A stretch of DNA of 64,000 nt. Source: Burhinus oedicnemus (Eukaryota; Chordata; Aves; Charadriiformes; Burhinidae). The stretch covers positions 749,473-813,472 of the forward strand of contig VFFE01007079.1 of assembly GCA_008921705.1 (NCBI GenBank). The letters are read 5' to 3'. The stretch's first letter is position 1; each line of letters begins with the position of its first letter. This document shows positions 14,409-28,000 of the stretch, piece by piece. The notes beneath the pieces are model-generated. The model did no database searches. It was not told the DNA's origin and was given only the letters and a program-made list of their open reading frames with translations. The position numbers and the translations under genes were made by a program.

Positions 14409-14859
14409 CTCCTCCATTCCTACTTTTCGGTTTATTTTAATGACTGCAATAGATTCAGACTTTAAGGATAAATGAAACAATATATAGTATATGCACCAGC
14501 ACTAAAAATTGGTTAATTAAACATCTTAGCAAAAAAAGTTATGGGAGGAAGTAGAAGTAGAGCTAAGTCTGGGCAGTTATTGAAGAACATGTGGAAAACA
14601 AAATGAGCAACAGGTGGCATCGGGCACTAAGTGGAACAGCAGAGGTATCCAGGCCAACACTCTCACATGCTGCACTGGACAGGGTGAATAATCCCTGCCA
14701 TAAACTTCTTTCCTTCCTCGTGCAAATCTGTTCCAGGACAGAAAGAGATGTTTCAAAGAGTGATGGGAAGATATGGCCAAACACTGAAGTAAGTAAGGAC
14801 GGGAGACAAAGGGAAAGGACTTTAACTTGTCTCAGAAAAGTAGTTGGGTTTTGGTTTGG

Positions 14860-14866
<7 letters not shown>

Positions 14867-14907
<41 letters not shown>
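14867..14907. repeat. T homopolymer (41)
   Basis: This run of 41 T without interruption is the longest homopolymer in the window. It could be simple expansion. It could also be the poly(A) tail of a retrocopy inserted on the minus strand, whose body would then lie to the right (14908 onward). That flank ends near a second T run at about 15074-15086 and contains no gene I recognise. CR1 elements do not leave long poly(A) tails, so a retroposed origin would be unusual in a bird. Confidence 0.9.
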
Positions 14908-17900
14908 CTTGGAGGTTTGTCTGAGTTCAACGAGAACCACCTCAGCTGGCATTTTTGAGCCTGGTCTGTCAAGAGCTCTTGTCTCAGGAACTGGTGAAGT
15001 TCAAAGCTGGGACCTGAGCAAGGCCTGAAGTCTGACTGTAACCTGAAAGAAAAAAACAAAAGCCAGTGTCTAATTTTTTTTTTTTTCCCCTGAGGTTCAG
15101 AGCATGTACACCTCCCGGTGGTCTTAAGAGGAGTTTCACTGTTACCTTCAGTGGAAGCAGGACCAGATCATGAACAGCATATTTTACTGTTATTATCAAA
15201 TGTACTCCATATTTGCCGTAGGGAAAAGAAAAATGCCAATGCTATGGTATGTGGTACTTGGCCTACATTACAGGCTTAGACTGGTGCTTTCCAGTATTAT
15301 GGAACAATTTGTTAAGGTATGAAATTGTAAGACAAAATTGATAAGTTATTTTGTACCCAGTAGTTGTAAATAAAAAATATAATCAAATTTAAGAACAAGT
15401 TTGAGTTCTTTTACAAAGACATCTCCAGTTGTCAAGAAAAGCTGAAGTAGCACAAGGACCAAATTGTGCATGTTCTCCACCTGCAGCCAACATGTTTAGA
15501 TCTTGCAAGTCGCATCCTGGTTGAGTGCAGAAGGAATTATTTATGTTCAAAAGACCAGGCCCCTACCAAATAATCTGGGACAGCTGCATGTTTTGGTATT
15601 AAATTCAGTGGAAGCAGGAATAGGGCCATGATGGGTCAATATAAAGTGAAATGATCTTTTGGGTTAGGCATTTGCATTTTATTCGTGATTTCAAATTCAT
15701 GTTGCCTTCTTAAGGCTCTCATTCCAGCTCTGATTCGAAGACAGGATATATGCCAACTGCAGTCCTTCACATGTCTCTGGTATTGCAGATATTTAATGAG
15801 TTTTAACATAATTTATTACCAGTAGAGAGCAGTCTGAGATTAGAATTAATATCAGGCATTGCATGAGGAAAATATCATGGTTGAACCATACATACAATAC
15901 ACGGTGTAGAATTAAACTGATTAATTTGTAAACATACATTGTATGTACTTGTAAAAGTAGCTTATTTTTGCCAGTTGGGTCTTTAAAGAGCAAACGTTTG
16001 AAACTTTTGAATACAGCCTAAATTGAAAGAAAATATGGTACTGTTCTTTACAGTTTAAATTTTAAAGGTGGGACTGCTGGATGACATATTTCTATCTTTT
16101 CCTTACTGTGTTTAAAAAAAATATCTGTTGTAAGAAGTATTTACAGTTCATGGTTTTCCTTCGTTTCTAAGCTTGAAACTTGCCTTGATGAACAGTGAGT
16201 AGAGCATTACATTGTTGCCTTCATTTCAGTTTGCTTAAATTATTTTTATTAATTTTCAAATTACAAACATAAAGCCTGTTTTTCATCAGTAACTTCATAC
16301 AGTGTTTCATTCATACTGTTGAAAGATGTAAGAAATACAAATCGCTGCCAAAATCAATAAACTGAAGTACTGACTTTCAATCCTGTCCTGTTTAGAAGGC
16401 ATTAATCTACATACTAAATCATGTCATCATTACAATTCTGTCCATCTTGCAGTTTTCATCATTTCTTGTACCATATCTTCTAATTACACTACTCTTTTTG
16501 TACTTGAAGGGCTTGTTTTCAAATGCTGGTTGTTTGGGGTTTATTTGTTTCACCCTATAACTTAGTCAATACTCTGATTTTACTACATGGTCCAGCAGAC
16601 AGATGGGGCTGTTAAGGGTAAATCTCCAAAATCTTTAACTCCTGAGGTTAGTTTGTCTGGAGGTAAGAGCAGCAGCTTACCCAGCCGTATTCAAAGAAAG
16701 ATACGTTTCTGCTGTACAGTAAGCCTCAGTGCCTGGAGCTGAATCTAAACAGATTTTATTTTATTTTTCTTAGGCTCTCACTCACTTATGACTGCACTTC
16801 ACCTCTTGTGCACTCTTCTTGTAGTTGCACGGCTGGACATCCATGCAGTTCCCTGTGCCAGGATGCTCTGTCATCCTCTCCCAGTTGGGCAAGAGCTCTC
16901 CTGCTCTCTGCGATGAAACTGTGGGCAAGGAATTGTAGGGCTCTGCTTAAGCCGCTTCTTCCCTGCACAGGGCGGAGATACCAAATGAAGCTAAAGCACA
17001 GCTGAGACTTACTCCGGTATACCTAACACAGGATCAAAACAGAAATAAGCGCATGGCTGAGAGGTTTATGTATGGATGCTCAGGTGGTTCAGGCAAAAGA
17101 AAGCCTCTAGGAACAGAGCTGAATCAAGAGTGTAAACACCTGTCTCTGGAGAGGTGAAACAGTAGGTTTGTACTGTATATATTCAGTAATGACCCATCCC
17201 TCCGAATGTCTAATCCAAGTAAATTCCTTTCCTCACTGAAGAGCCTTTTAAGATCTCTCCAACAAAGTTTAGCTTGCTTACAACTTCACTAGGCATTGAC
17301 AGACCGATGTGGGTTTACAGCAATCTTTCTAAGCGTGAAAACTTACTGATAATGACATTAGAATGGAATCATTTAGTCCTTAAAGCCATGGAAGGTGTGC
17401 GTGGCCTGCCGAGCACTAGCGTACGGTTGTCTGTACAGGACTCTGCTGCGGTAAAGGGAGATCGGGGTGTTTAATTTCTGTACTTGGTGATGTTGAGATG
17501 GTAAGGGAAATCAATTCGAAACGAGAATTTGATTTGTGCTGTGGTTGTCTATAGAACCCCAGTGCATCGGAGGAACAGCATAGATTAGAGACGTGTTAAA
17601 TTGTATTCTTTTGTTTTACTTTTACTTTTAGGAAAAACAATTGGGAAGTGGATTATTTTTAAAGGGGCAGTGAAGTGAAGTTCTAAAGGAGAACAGTTAT
17701 AATGAAAAGGAAACTGAAACATTAAGGGAACTAACAAGGCTTTGGTTTCAGGCTGAATCAAAATTATTCATTTGACCCCACCGTCATTTTGTACTTTGTT
17801 GCTGCACACCAAGGATGTACTGTGCTTGATTTTTTGGGTCTGTGCTGAATTGATACATATGCAAATACAAGCTTGAGATGGCAAGACCTTTTGCCTTACC

Positions 17901-20167
17901 GCCAAAAGTACTGGTGGGGCAGAGATACCAAGATTGAAAATTTTATACATTTTAACTGTGTCCAAACTCTTGCACTAATATGCTTATTAGCCTTTAGTCA
18001 GAAACTGGTTTAATCACAGTTCAGACTTTCCTTACAGAATGAGCTTGGTACACTATATTTTAAGTCTATACAGAGGATTAATCACCACCAGCTTTTGATT
18101 CCAGGCTTCTTGTTTATATATTAGTAGTTTTTCTTATTTGAGTGATATAAATAACCAAGGCAGAGACCCAGCTTACAAGAGCCTATCTGGGTCTTTATCA
18201 CTGAACAGACGCTGTCACTTCATGGGTGCGGTTCACTTGTTTCTTTCATGTATTTCTTGCTCTAGCGTCAGCCAAGCCTCATCCCATGAGAACTTGTGGT
18301 TGCTGTTTTTCTCAGTGCTTCCTTATCTCAGGTTCCAGGGTTGTCTTTTTTTAGCTCTCTTGTTGTGTTGCAATCTCTCCACAGACTCCCTGAAATACAG
18401 CGCAACAGGGCAGTTGGGGGGCATTGTTTGACTCTGTGTCTTGGCTCGGATACGTTTTACCTCTCTGGTTTTGTGGGGGAACTGATAATTAAAGATGAGA
18501 GGCTTGTTGCTGTAGCATAGTGTAGGAATACTTTAGAATCGGAAAGCAAACATCACAGTACTCAAGAGGAAATGAAAGTTCAAGAATGTCCGCATTATTA
18601 ATCACTCGCATTGTTTCTCTCTGCAACAAAAATAATCTGTGTTTTCTATGGCTCTGCATGAATATTTACATTTTTTTAAAAAAAAACAGTGTATTCTTCT
18701 AACACAGTTTCCTCTTAATGGCACAGTTGTGCTCTAGATGCCTATAGGAATCTCACTTGAGGAAAAAAGATTTATATCTAATTTCTCCAGCAATAAAATA
18801 AGAATATGTGTTTGAAAAGACTTGCTTAAATTTTAATTGTAATCTGTAGATTATAAATTCTTGCAGATAGAGATTGCCTTTTATTCTGTGCTAGTAGGGT
18901 ACCTAGAACAATAGTGTCATTGTAAGTGACTGTAGGTGAATAGGTATTGAAACCTAATATTTCAACAGCAACAGTACTCAAAATGCATTTTGAAAGATGA
19001 TATATAAAGATTCTATTGCAAGTCTGTAGTTCGTAAACAATATAAAAATAAAAAATATGACACTTTCCTTGCCTCTCCTGTGCCCACACAGTCAAAGAAA
19101 ACATAAAACCTTAAACCTAGGGAAACCAGTGTTACAAAATACTCTGCTAACAAGAAATAGTATGTAGTAACTTAGCTTTGTGCTTGTGTATGCGCATCTT
19201 AATCCAGCCTTCTGTTAAGGCTGAATATATTTCCTCGCTTGTAGAACAACGTTGAAGTGTGTTCAGCATAGTCTTACTTAAATATGGAATATAAATAGTG
19301 CACATAAAACCAAAGTTAATGGCAGGAATTGCTGTTCAGAGGGCTGGGTAACAGAAACCGTTTTGGAGATGGGGTAGTGGACTTGGTTCTCAAGCCTATG
19401 CTAGGAGACAAATACTGCACCAAGTGGCTGAACACAGCCAGCTCCTCTGCTGCCTTTGCTCCTTTGGTGTCAGCATCTCATTTGCAGATCACTAATGTAC
19501 AAGCTCGGAGGAAAGAAAAGGAGGAAGGAGAAGCAGGTTACAAAGTAGCTTCCATGGCAAAAGCTCTTTTTCCCCCTGTGCACCCACCTGAACAGCCCAA
19601 GCAGAAGCACTGGCTAGCTCAAGAGATCGCGTCAGGGCTGAGCTGAAGAGCAGCTGCTGCGTGCAGCCTGCTCCTCCGGCAGCATGGAGAAAATCCAGGA
19701 AGAAACACATGCTGGATTTATTGTAGCAGTTCTCCCACTTCCCTTCTGTGGTACCTGTCCTTGTCAAAGATGGCCAGCCCCTTTCACGGTCCATTGGCCT
19801 CAAGGGAACTACATGTCTCTGGAGAATTGCCTCTGTCTCCTTCATCTCTCTCCAACTCGTACTCATCTACTAGCATGCCAGTAAGTTTTTTCTCTCTGCG
19901 AGACATTATCTTTACGGACTGCCCTTTTGTGTATGGCTCTTCCTCTGGCCTACAGTCTTCCCCCCATGCATACTTTCTCCTTCCGTCCTAAGGAGTTTCC
20001 CTAAACAATGAATAGAAACAGGAAGCCACTGATGGCCTCTTTTCCCTTCCCTTTCACTGAAAAGCATTAGGGCTTTTTACACAGTGACCTTGAAGTAGCC
20101 TTCCTTTCCCAGCTCAGACTGGTGGTGGTGATTGATGTACCTTTGAGGGGGGGCAAAGAGAACGTGA

Positions 20168-20276
20168 AATAATAAAAAGGAAATAAAATAAAGAAAAAAA
20201 GGAGAAAAAAATCTGGCACAGACTGAAGAATTCGGAGATGAAAAGAAAAAAAAAAAGAAAAAAAACAACAAAAAAC
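20168..20276. repeat. A/G-rich low-complexity tract
   Basis: About 110 bases on the plus strand are mostly A and G, with runs of up to eleven A near 20245-20256. A short mixed segment near 20210-20240 interrupts it. It is low-complexity DNA, and the minus-strand open frames across it are poly-Phe-rich artefacts. Confidence 0.75.
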
Positions 20277-22625
20277 CCCAACCCCAAAAAGCGAGGAACC
20301 CAGTTCACCTGTATAGGCTCAAATGTCTCTGAATAGCTACCCCATGGAGGTGTGATTGCTCTGTATTATGCTCTGCAGGTCAGAGTCACTGGGTGACTGA
20401 GAGCTTGCAGTCAGATGCCTGGGGCGTCCTCTTCCCACAAAAGCAGTAGGGAAAGAAACAAGTTTTTTTTAAAAAACAGAAAATTACAGTTTTTTTCTAC
20501 AGGCTTATCTTAAAATGTTACTCCTATCAGTATCAATGGAAGAGGCTTGAGTAAATTATGGCCATTTTCAGGAGTGCACACTTATCCAGAGGTGTTCAGC
20601 TTCACTTTTTTGTTGAGTTCCTGCTGACAAAACTGCACTGTGTAATGGCTGAGTGTCAATCACCAGCGGATGCTGTCGTGTTCTGCGGAAAGTACTGAGC
20701 AGCTCTAAGAGGGGGCGTTTAAAACATGAGCAGCCTCAAGGAATAACCAGTGTGTGTTGCTCATTGTGATTTTGACTTTGCTTTTCTACTTTATTTGCTT
20801 GTTAATTCCACCCTCTAAACTGCACTATTTAAAAACACGTTTCATAAAATATCTATTTAAAGCTTATGGTAATGAGGACATTATACAGTTTCAGAGCATG
20901 TCAAGTATCAACATATAAGTCAGGTAGTTCACTGTGTCTTTGAGACACCAAAAGATTATTTCCCTTAGACAGGTGAGGACAATGCTGACTAAATGACTTG
21001 CCAAAGTCCTCAGGTGTGTCTGGCAGAACTGTCTTGTGAGCTCGCCTCATAATTGGTTCATCACCCTGCCATGAATATCAATTAAATATAGTCTTTTACA
21101 TTTCCTATAAACAATGTCATTTCAACTTTCCTGATTTCATGGAGCTGGGCTCATTTACCTTTTTTCAGTTCTACAATAATGTGCTTTGCTGGGTCTGTGG
21201 TGGTTCCCATCTTCTTTCGTGCAAACAGCTGCATTCTGGAAGCAAGCAAGGAAGGAGCAGTTCTTTTTTTGCCCCCAAACCCACAGAGATACAGAATCAA
21301 CTGCCCCAAAAAGTTTGCAAGTAAAATTAAATACTTTTAATTACCCCTCCTTGCCTTTGCCGTTCTTGACCTGACTCTGTACTGGTTTTATTAATTTACT
21401 CTGGATTCTTGATTCACCAGTTGTAAGTCCTAGCTCTTCTATAAAGGAACTATGGCTGACCCTACTAAGTTCTTGCTGGAGGTGGCTGTCTGCAAGTCTC
21501 AGACCTGCACCCTGGATTTAAAAGCATGCAGGACAAGAGCTCTGATAACCTTCCTGATCTTAAATACAATCTGGGCTGTTCATGTGCCTGTCACCAGTGT
21601 GAAGAATTTGTTTGAATTACTGAAACTGTCTCCTTTTGAAATGCAAGGAACATTCATGTTTGCCATGAGGCACTCTCTTCTCTTCCTACCAAAGCTTGCA
21701 TTTTTGAAACCCGCTTCATTATGCGTGCTCTATGGAGAACCCTTTGGAGAACAATTATATGTTATCTAAGATATGATGACAAATGCTGGATACAATAACT
21801 CCTAACTCATAAAAAGCATGAATGCCTCCTTTCTTGATGCCTTGTATTTCTTGCAGCTTTACATCCAGATGGATTTCCTCATTGTCACTGCACATTAAGC
21901 TCAAACCCGTAGGGATTTTTCTATTAGACTCTTAACTCTTTCTGAGTCAGTTCAGCAGGTATTTCCCTCCTGCGGTTTTCCCGGTTCCTCCAGAGGTGTT
22001 TGTCCTTCATCAGTTCTGTTAAATCAGATTCCTTAGGTGGGATCCAAACAAAACAATTTTTGTTCTTTCCGTTCTAGCCAATCTATTCTTGTGGCGGTAC
22101 TTTTCTGAAACCGGTGGCGAGCAGACCTCTCAGCATTTTACAGAGATTAATGAATTTGTCTTCTCAATGTCCCCCAGAGGCAAGAAAGCTTTGTGCAAAA
22201 AAGGAAACTAGGAATCCAGAGAGATTAATGGATTTGGTGAAGATTACAAGGGAGGTAGTGGCACAGAAGTGACAAACTCTGACTTAGCTCACAGTCCTGT
22301 CCTCACATCAGGTGTCATCTTGCCAGGAAAAACTGCTGGTTTTATTCTTGGTAGTAACTAGTGAGTTTATTCAACATGGAATATAGCCCATGTGGCTTTT
22401 TATAGAGGAAAACAAGAAACTATTTATCCATTCCCAAAGAAATGGATAATTTAAGGCAATAGCAAGTACCGAACACAAGAGGAGATGTCTTTGTATTTTT
22501 CTTTTGTGTCCAGGGAGAGAAAATAGGGCAAAAAAGCCCCAGTCCATGAGTTCATCTTGCAAGCTGACTCAGAATAATGGAACAAAAAGTCAGGTGCCCA
22601 GACAGTATGCAGAGCTGCCTATATG

Positions 22626-22648
22626 GAATTTACTGATTCAGTAAATTC
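22626..22648. repeat. inverted repeat with 10-bp arms
   Basis: GAATTTACTG at 22626-22635 and CAGTAAATTC at 22639-22648 are exact reverse complements with a 3-base spacer (ATT). It is a near-perfect palindrome. It is followed by further TTCAGTA copies in direct orientation (near 22646-22665), giving a small cluster of the same core. Confidence 0.8.
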
Positions 22649-24830
22649 AGTAATTACTTGTTCAGTATTGTATACACTGGACCAAATGTTACATGTAAGT
22701 GTAATACTTCCACTATGTTATTTTTTGTTGATGTTGAGGATAAGGCCAAATTCTGCTGTGCACTTGCATACCCTTGAGCTACCAGAAAACAAGGTGTTTC
22801 TCTCCCTCCCAGTGCCTCAGGTTTGTCCCAGGTAGATATTCAAGTAAATCAGAAAAGTTTCCTGTGGTAATACAGAGAAGCAGACCGGTTATTATTCATA
22901 CATCACTGAGCATCTTTTACTCTCGCTGATTTGAAAGTGTTTTTTTGCAGAAAGGAACTCTGTGTTTTATCACTTCTCAGCACCACTGTGTTGAATACAA
23001 TTTAGTACCCCATATAGAAAAGGAATGCGGGGTTGAAACTTATCTCTGGTTATAATCTGTTCTGACCCATCAGTGCATATTGTGACCCTCCTTATTTACA
23101 CAACATTTTTTCTTTTTGAGGGCTTGAGGCAGCTTAGGAACAGCATTGCTTTCCATGAAGGCAGGATTAGGCCCAAGTGATGCAGTCTACTTTGTGGTGA
23201 TTTTTAAATGACCTTTTCAAAAATATCCAATTAATGAAATTTATTTCAGCTTATCCTGTATCACTGATTGAAGTGAAGAATGTTATTTTTGCCTTAAAGG
23301 TGGAATACATACCCAATAGTCCTTGCTGAAAGCTGTAATCAAATTTGGGTGGGATTGCCTTCCTTCTGTACTGGCATGATTTTTTTTTTTAATTTTTTTT
23401 TAACCTTCCAAATGTCCTTAGCTTTTAACTTTTTGTGACTGTCCTTTTCTGGGGCCTCCTGGAAATTCTTGATGTAGAGTGGCAGGTTTCTATGACATAT
23501 GCTGGGCCATCTTTGCAAGGATGGAAGCCTGTCACACAAATTAAAGACCTCACTGAATTAAAATACAGAATTTGGAAATTAGTTATGTAACATTCAATTC
23601 CTCATTGGCAATTGAGCAACCATGAAGGAGTAAAATTTCTCTATGCTTAGACTATAAAATAAGTGACATTTGCTCTCTAGACTCTACAAGTGACTACTAG
23701 TAGTAATGTTTTCTTGTCGGATGCAGTAAATAGTAAGTAAATAGCAGTAAATATTAAGTCTGTTAACTTTCCTGAAATGGAATGTTAAGGATGTAGGTAT
23801 CCTCATCTAAAAAATACCATTACATTCCCCTGTTTTGTCCATCTCATTAAGATTTATCAAAAATAAATGAGGCCTGTGTTCAGAGGCAATTGCTTTATTT
23901 CTTATGCCAGAGGCAGCTTCTCTGATGCTAGGTGAGGTCACTTATGATGTTGTTCATATCATCATCCCACACAGCTTTGCATGAGCAACTTCTGCAATAT
24001 TAATATCCTCTGGAATTCTGTCAACATTTAGGTTTCAGGTACTTTTATTCACAATTAATTCTTCCTTCATTTATCCTGTACTGCTTCTTGTATCAGGGAT
24101 GCAAATCACCACTGCACCCCACGGTCTCCATATTCTCCAAGATTTCTAATTCTTTGACTATTTTTATTTTCTCAGATTTTTTTTTGTTGGAAGTTTTGGT
24201 TAGCTTAGTCAACTTGCCAGACTTTATTGCAGCTTATTTTAGTGTCAGCCTGATCCAGATGGAGCTTTCCTTTACTAGCTCTGCTGTCCAGCACAGTTAA
24301 TTTCTCGACCACAGTCTACCCTGTTTTCAACTGAGATTATAGATTTTTCTTTTTTTTCAGCAAGTGCATCTTGCCATGAAGTACTACTATACTTTCTTTC
24401 CAGCTGTATTGTGGTTTGTCCCCATGCCCTATTGTTGCTCCCTCAAAAAAAGGAACAAGAAAACTGTGCTGTGGTCCTTGTGCCAGAGTGAGAAGCAAAA
24501 AAGCAAGTATCAACTTTCATTTTATGTTTTCCTTCAGTCTTGTCTCCCTGATGTTTCTTTCTCTTTGTTCATTTTTCACCTGTGTCGTTCAGAATTTTAG
24601 TTTTTCAAATGTGTCTCATGACAGGAATGAAAAATGTGTTTTCCGAGCAAGGCCACAGCTGAAACCAGCTGTGCAGATACAGCCTAAACCACCGAACATA
24701 GAGGAGCAAGCCAAAATTATTACCCATCCTTCTCCCACTCCTCCTACTTGCTCCATGCCCCTTGCAGGGAAACTTGGGGCGGGGTCAGAAGGCTGATGAC
24801 ACATAAAAAGTAGTGTCACGGTGATGGCGT

Positions 24831-25066
24831 GACTTTTGGCCCGCTCCTGGCAGTGCGCTGGGCTGATGGCTACACGCAGGCGTGCACACGCGTGTGCCCC
24901 GCCGCCCAGCACGGCTGGCCCCGCGGGAGCTGGCCGAGGTGCTGAAGCGGAGCCCCGCGGCGGGCGCGCCTCCCGCTGCGGGCTGGGGCGCGGCTGCTCC
25001 CCCGGGAAAGGGACCCCTCTTCCTTATCCCCCGAGACAGCCGTGGGCACCCACAGGGGAGCCGTAG
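24831..25066. promoter_or_regulatory. isolated CpG island
   Basis: GC content rises abruptly here within a very A+T-rich surround. I count roughly 30 CpG dinucleotides in about 240 bases, with CCGCGG, GGCGCGCC and CCCGGG clusters. CpG islands of this kind in vertebrates often mark unmethylated promoters. The overlapping open frames (24836-25066 plus, 24870-25073 minus) are Arg/Pro/Ala-rich products of base composition, with no domain. No TATA box or obvious start is visible. It could be an orphan promoter of a non-coding RNA, the first exon of a host gene lying elsewhere, or a GC-rich remnant. Confidence 0.55.
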
Positions 25067-28000
25067 TCAGCATGCGTGGCTAATTGTGCCACCACGTCTT
25101 TCTTTTTGATACAGATAGAGGTTTCTCGCTGTACTGCAGTGCCCCAAATGTAGTGTTAAATTAGTTCATGTCATAGAAAATGTACATCTGAGATACTAGA
25201 GATATTAAGGTGTTGGTACTTTTTTATCATATTTCCTTAACCCGTTTAGAGAGACTCTTTATGCAGAAAAAGAACAGGTGATGTATTAGATATTTTACTT
25301 GAAAATGGTTCTCGTAACTAGTTTTCAGACCTAGTGAAATGACAGATTTTTTTTTTTTTTCAAAAAGGAGAAATCTTTAAAAATTTCTAAGCATATAAGG
25401 ATATTTAAAACATGCAGCAACTTAACTGACTATGAAATGGATCTAAGCAGCTGCTTTCAGAAAACAGTCACTATATATTTGGTGCCCTATTTTTTTCAAG
25501 TATTAGGAGACTATTTCTACTAATATAAATCTATCTGTAGAAAACAGAAACCTAGCAGTAGAAACTACTAAGCTGGGTCTTCTCTTGCGCTGTGAAATAG
25601 TCCTGCCGCCACATCTAAGCTGTATGCTGTGATCTTGTAAATGCTTAAGGTCACAAAATAATTCCGTAATACTTTCAAACGAGAACTTAGCATCCCAAAG
25701 TACGTTGAATATTCAGAGGAATATTGATCCATCATTCCTGTATGTGCTGTATAACTAGGCTTTTCAATCCAAGAAGTTAAAAATCAGCTTGCCAATATTC
25801 CATTTGTATATCTCTCAGCCAACCTGAGAGATGGATATTTACTACAATGATCTTGCATGGAGTTGTGATGGTGGCAGAAGGGGGACGCAATGACCTCCTT
25901 GTCAAGCAGTGTTGCTAGTGGAGTTAGAACACCTCTATTTCACCCCCATCTTAGGTAATATTGCCCAATTACTTTAAAATACACCACCTGTGACCACAGT
26001 GCATCAGTGGCAAAATGGGAAATAGAAGCCCGACTCTGAGATTCTTCTACTTTACTAATTGCATTTTCAGTTCATAATAAAGAATGTACATGAGGGAACT
26101 GTAACTTCCCCAGTCTAGCCAACAATTTTTTATTCTTGATGAGTGTATTTATTCAGCTATGATTCTGTCCTGAGCTTTTGTAATTTTATTTATTGCTATG
26201 CTTATTTGTAAAAATGAGAAAATCGATAGAGTATTGGGGGAAGGGAAGGAAAGGAAAAAGAAAAAAATCACTCAGAAGCACTACAATAAATTTACTGCAG
26301 GATAGAAAACTCCAGAGACAAAAAGTAGATAAATGCCTGATGATAAAGACTTAAGGCAAAATCTGAATCACTCATTGATTCATCATGTCTTTTCTTCAGT
26401 ATTTATAGAGAGCCAAACAAATAAGATAAAGAGAAGAGATAATCCCAGTAGCCTAATGAGAATTTTACAGTCACCATAAAGACCTACCTTCTGAGGAGTG
26501 AACACAGTGATGTGCTCTACAGATTTATATTTAATAATAGACTAGAGGGTGTTGTGGAATCATCTGGGCATTAGATTAGCTTAGCTGTCTCAGGAAACCT
26601 CATCAGTTGTAGCCTAAGCTAAGTCCACCACCTTGGGCTCTTTTTAGGATTTTTAACCTGGATTTGTTTTAGAAATGAGGTGATGTGACCATGTTATAGA
26701 ACCCCCCCTCCTTCTATCCCCCTCCTATTACGGGGTGTATTGATTATTTTAATGAAACAGAATAGAAAAGCAGAGACCTCCATGAGGTATGGTTACAAGT
26801 TTCATGAAAGTACATGATGAGGAAGAGCATGATGATTATCCCTCTTAAAATAGGATCTGCATTCTGATTTTAATGACACATTTTCCAGAAGAGGGACGTG
26901 AATGTCCCGTTCCTTGAAGAGACAGTTTTAGTTAAAGTCTACATCTGTCTAAGGATGACAAATCCACAGGAAGACAGTCTTTGTTAGCTCTGCTAAACTA
27001 GCAGTTACAGTACTATTTGGGAAGATTTTGTGTGTGTGTTATTTTTGTTTGTTGTGTTAAGAGAGGAACTTGTGTATTTTCATTTTTTAAGACTAGTTTG
27101 TCATTTAGGGAATCATACTTTTCAAGAAGGCCAAAAGTCAGTATTTTTTTGTACACATAGCTTTGCATTCCTTTTCACTCATGTGGTGTGCGTGGTCATC
27201 AAAGTAGTAAACAATCCTTGGCCTGAAGAGCTTGCAGACTGCAGAGACAGCCAGCCAAAGTAAAGAGGAAAGATAGGCTCCAAGATGTATAACCACTATG
27301 GTAACTGGCAAAGTTCTGTTGGTGTTTATTGTTTGCAATGGACCACTGCCAAGTTACAGTTTTTGCTTGTGAACAAAACAAGAAATGAAAAATTTTTTCC
27401 TGGCTGGTGCAGGAGTGGGACTTTCCAAGATGAAAAAGGCTGAGAATACTTGACTGAAGGCCTCCACACTGTAAATCTTTTCTTAGCTCTTCCATTGCTG
27501 TTCTGCTGGTTTCACTCCCTTACAGTGCCTTCTCTTTTCCCCTGGTCCTCACAGAGTATCTCTTAGGTGCTTGAAAAGTTACGATGGGCATTGGTGAGCA
27601 GCGACAGTAAGCAGAAATGTCTTCTGATGCTGTCATGCATGGCTTCACTGTGAACTGCTGTCTCCTCACAGGCCCTGGCCTGGAAGAATGTAAGAAGAAG
27701 GCATATCAGTTTCTCTAGAAAGGCTACTGTTTTGCATGGAGTAGTTTGTAACATTGAGCAAACCTCTTGGTCTCCCAAGGATTTCTTTTTTTCTTTATTC
27801 TTAACATATTCTTTTTCTCATTATCTGTACTTGGCTTTTATATAATAAACTGTTACTAGTTTAGGGACTGGATCTAAAAGACTGCTTATTTTCTTTGCTT
27901 ATGCACCCTGATTCTACAGCTGAACCAAAGCTCTTACTTTCCACAAGATTTAAATTGGATTTTTATTCAACAGCCAAATAATTTAGAGGGTTTCTCTAAT

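Larger units (their letters stand above)
3280..14866. other. non-coding unique DNA
   Basis: This long A+T-rich stretch has no exon I can support. Open frames such as 5098-5457 (119 codons, plus) and 7460-7759 (99 codons, plus) lack domains and have overlapping open frames on other frames or strands. Small structures present are a 14-bp tandem duplication at 4578-4605, a short hairpin at 3820-3839, a GC-rich patch near 9240-9310, and T runs near 13540-13570 and 14394-14408. Around 10980-11290 the sequence is rich in TAATTA-type cores, but this is weak evidence for regulation. Confidence 0.6.
14908..24830. other. non-coding unique DNA
   Basis: No exon is supported. The longest open frames are 19492-19866 (minus, 124 codons), 19329-19646 (plus, 105 codons) and 21452-21769 (plus, 105 codons). 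The first two overlap on opposite strands, and none shows a known domain. A purine-rich tract lies at 20168-20276 and an inverted repeat at 22626-22648. T-rich runs occur near 23380-23402. An exact octamer ATGCAAAT lies near 17866, which alone means little. Confidence 0.6.

Noticed and set aside
14591..15028. 145-codon open frame on the plus strand with a poly-Phe run
   Set aside because: Its length comes from crossing the 41-T run, which has no stops in any frame. No domain is present on either side.
19492..19866. 124-codon minus-strand open frame overlapping plus-strand open frames
   Set aside because: Frames are open on both strands at once, there is no domain, and a few frames this long are expected by chance in 64 kb.
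24836..25066. Arg/Pro/Ala-rich open frames in the CpG island on both strands
   Set aside because: Stop codons are rare in GC-rich DNA, so open frames here carry little weight. No domain is seen.
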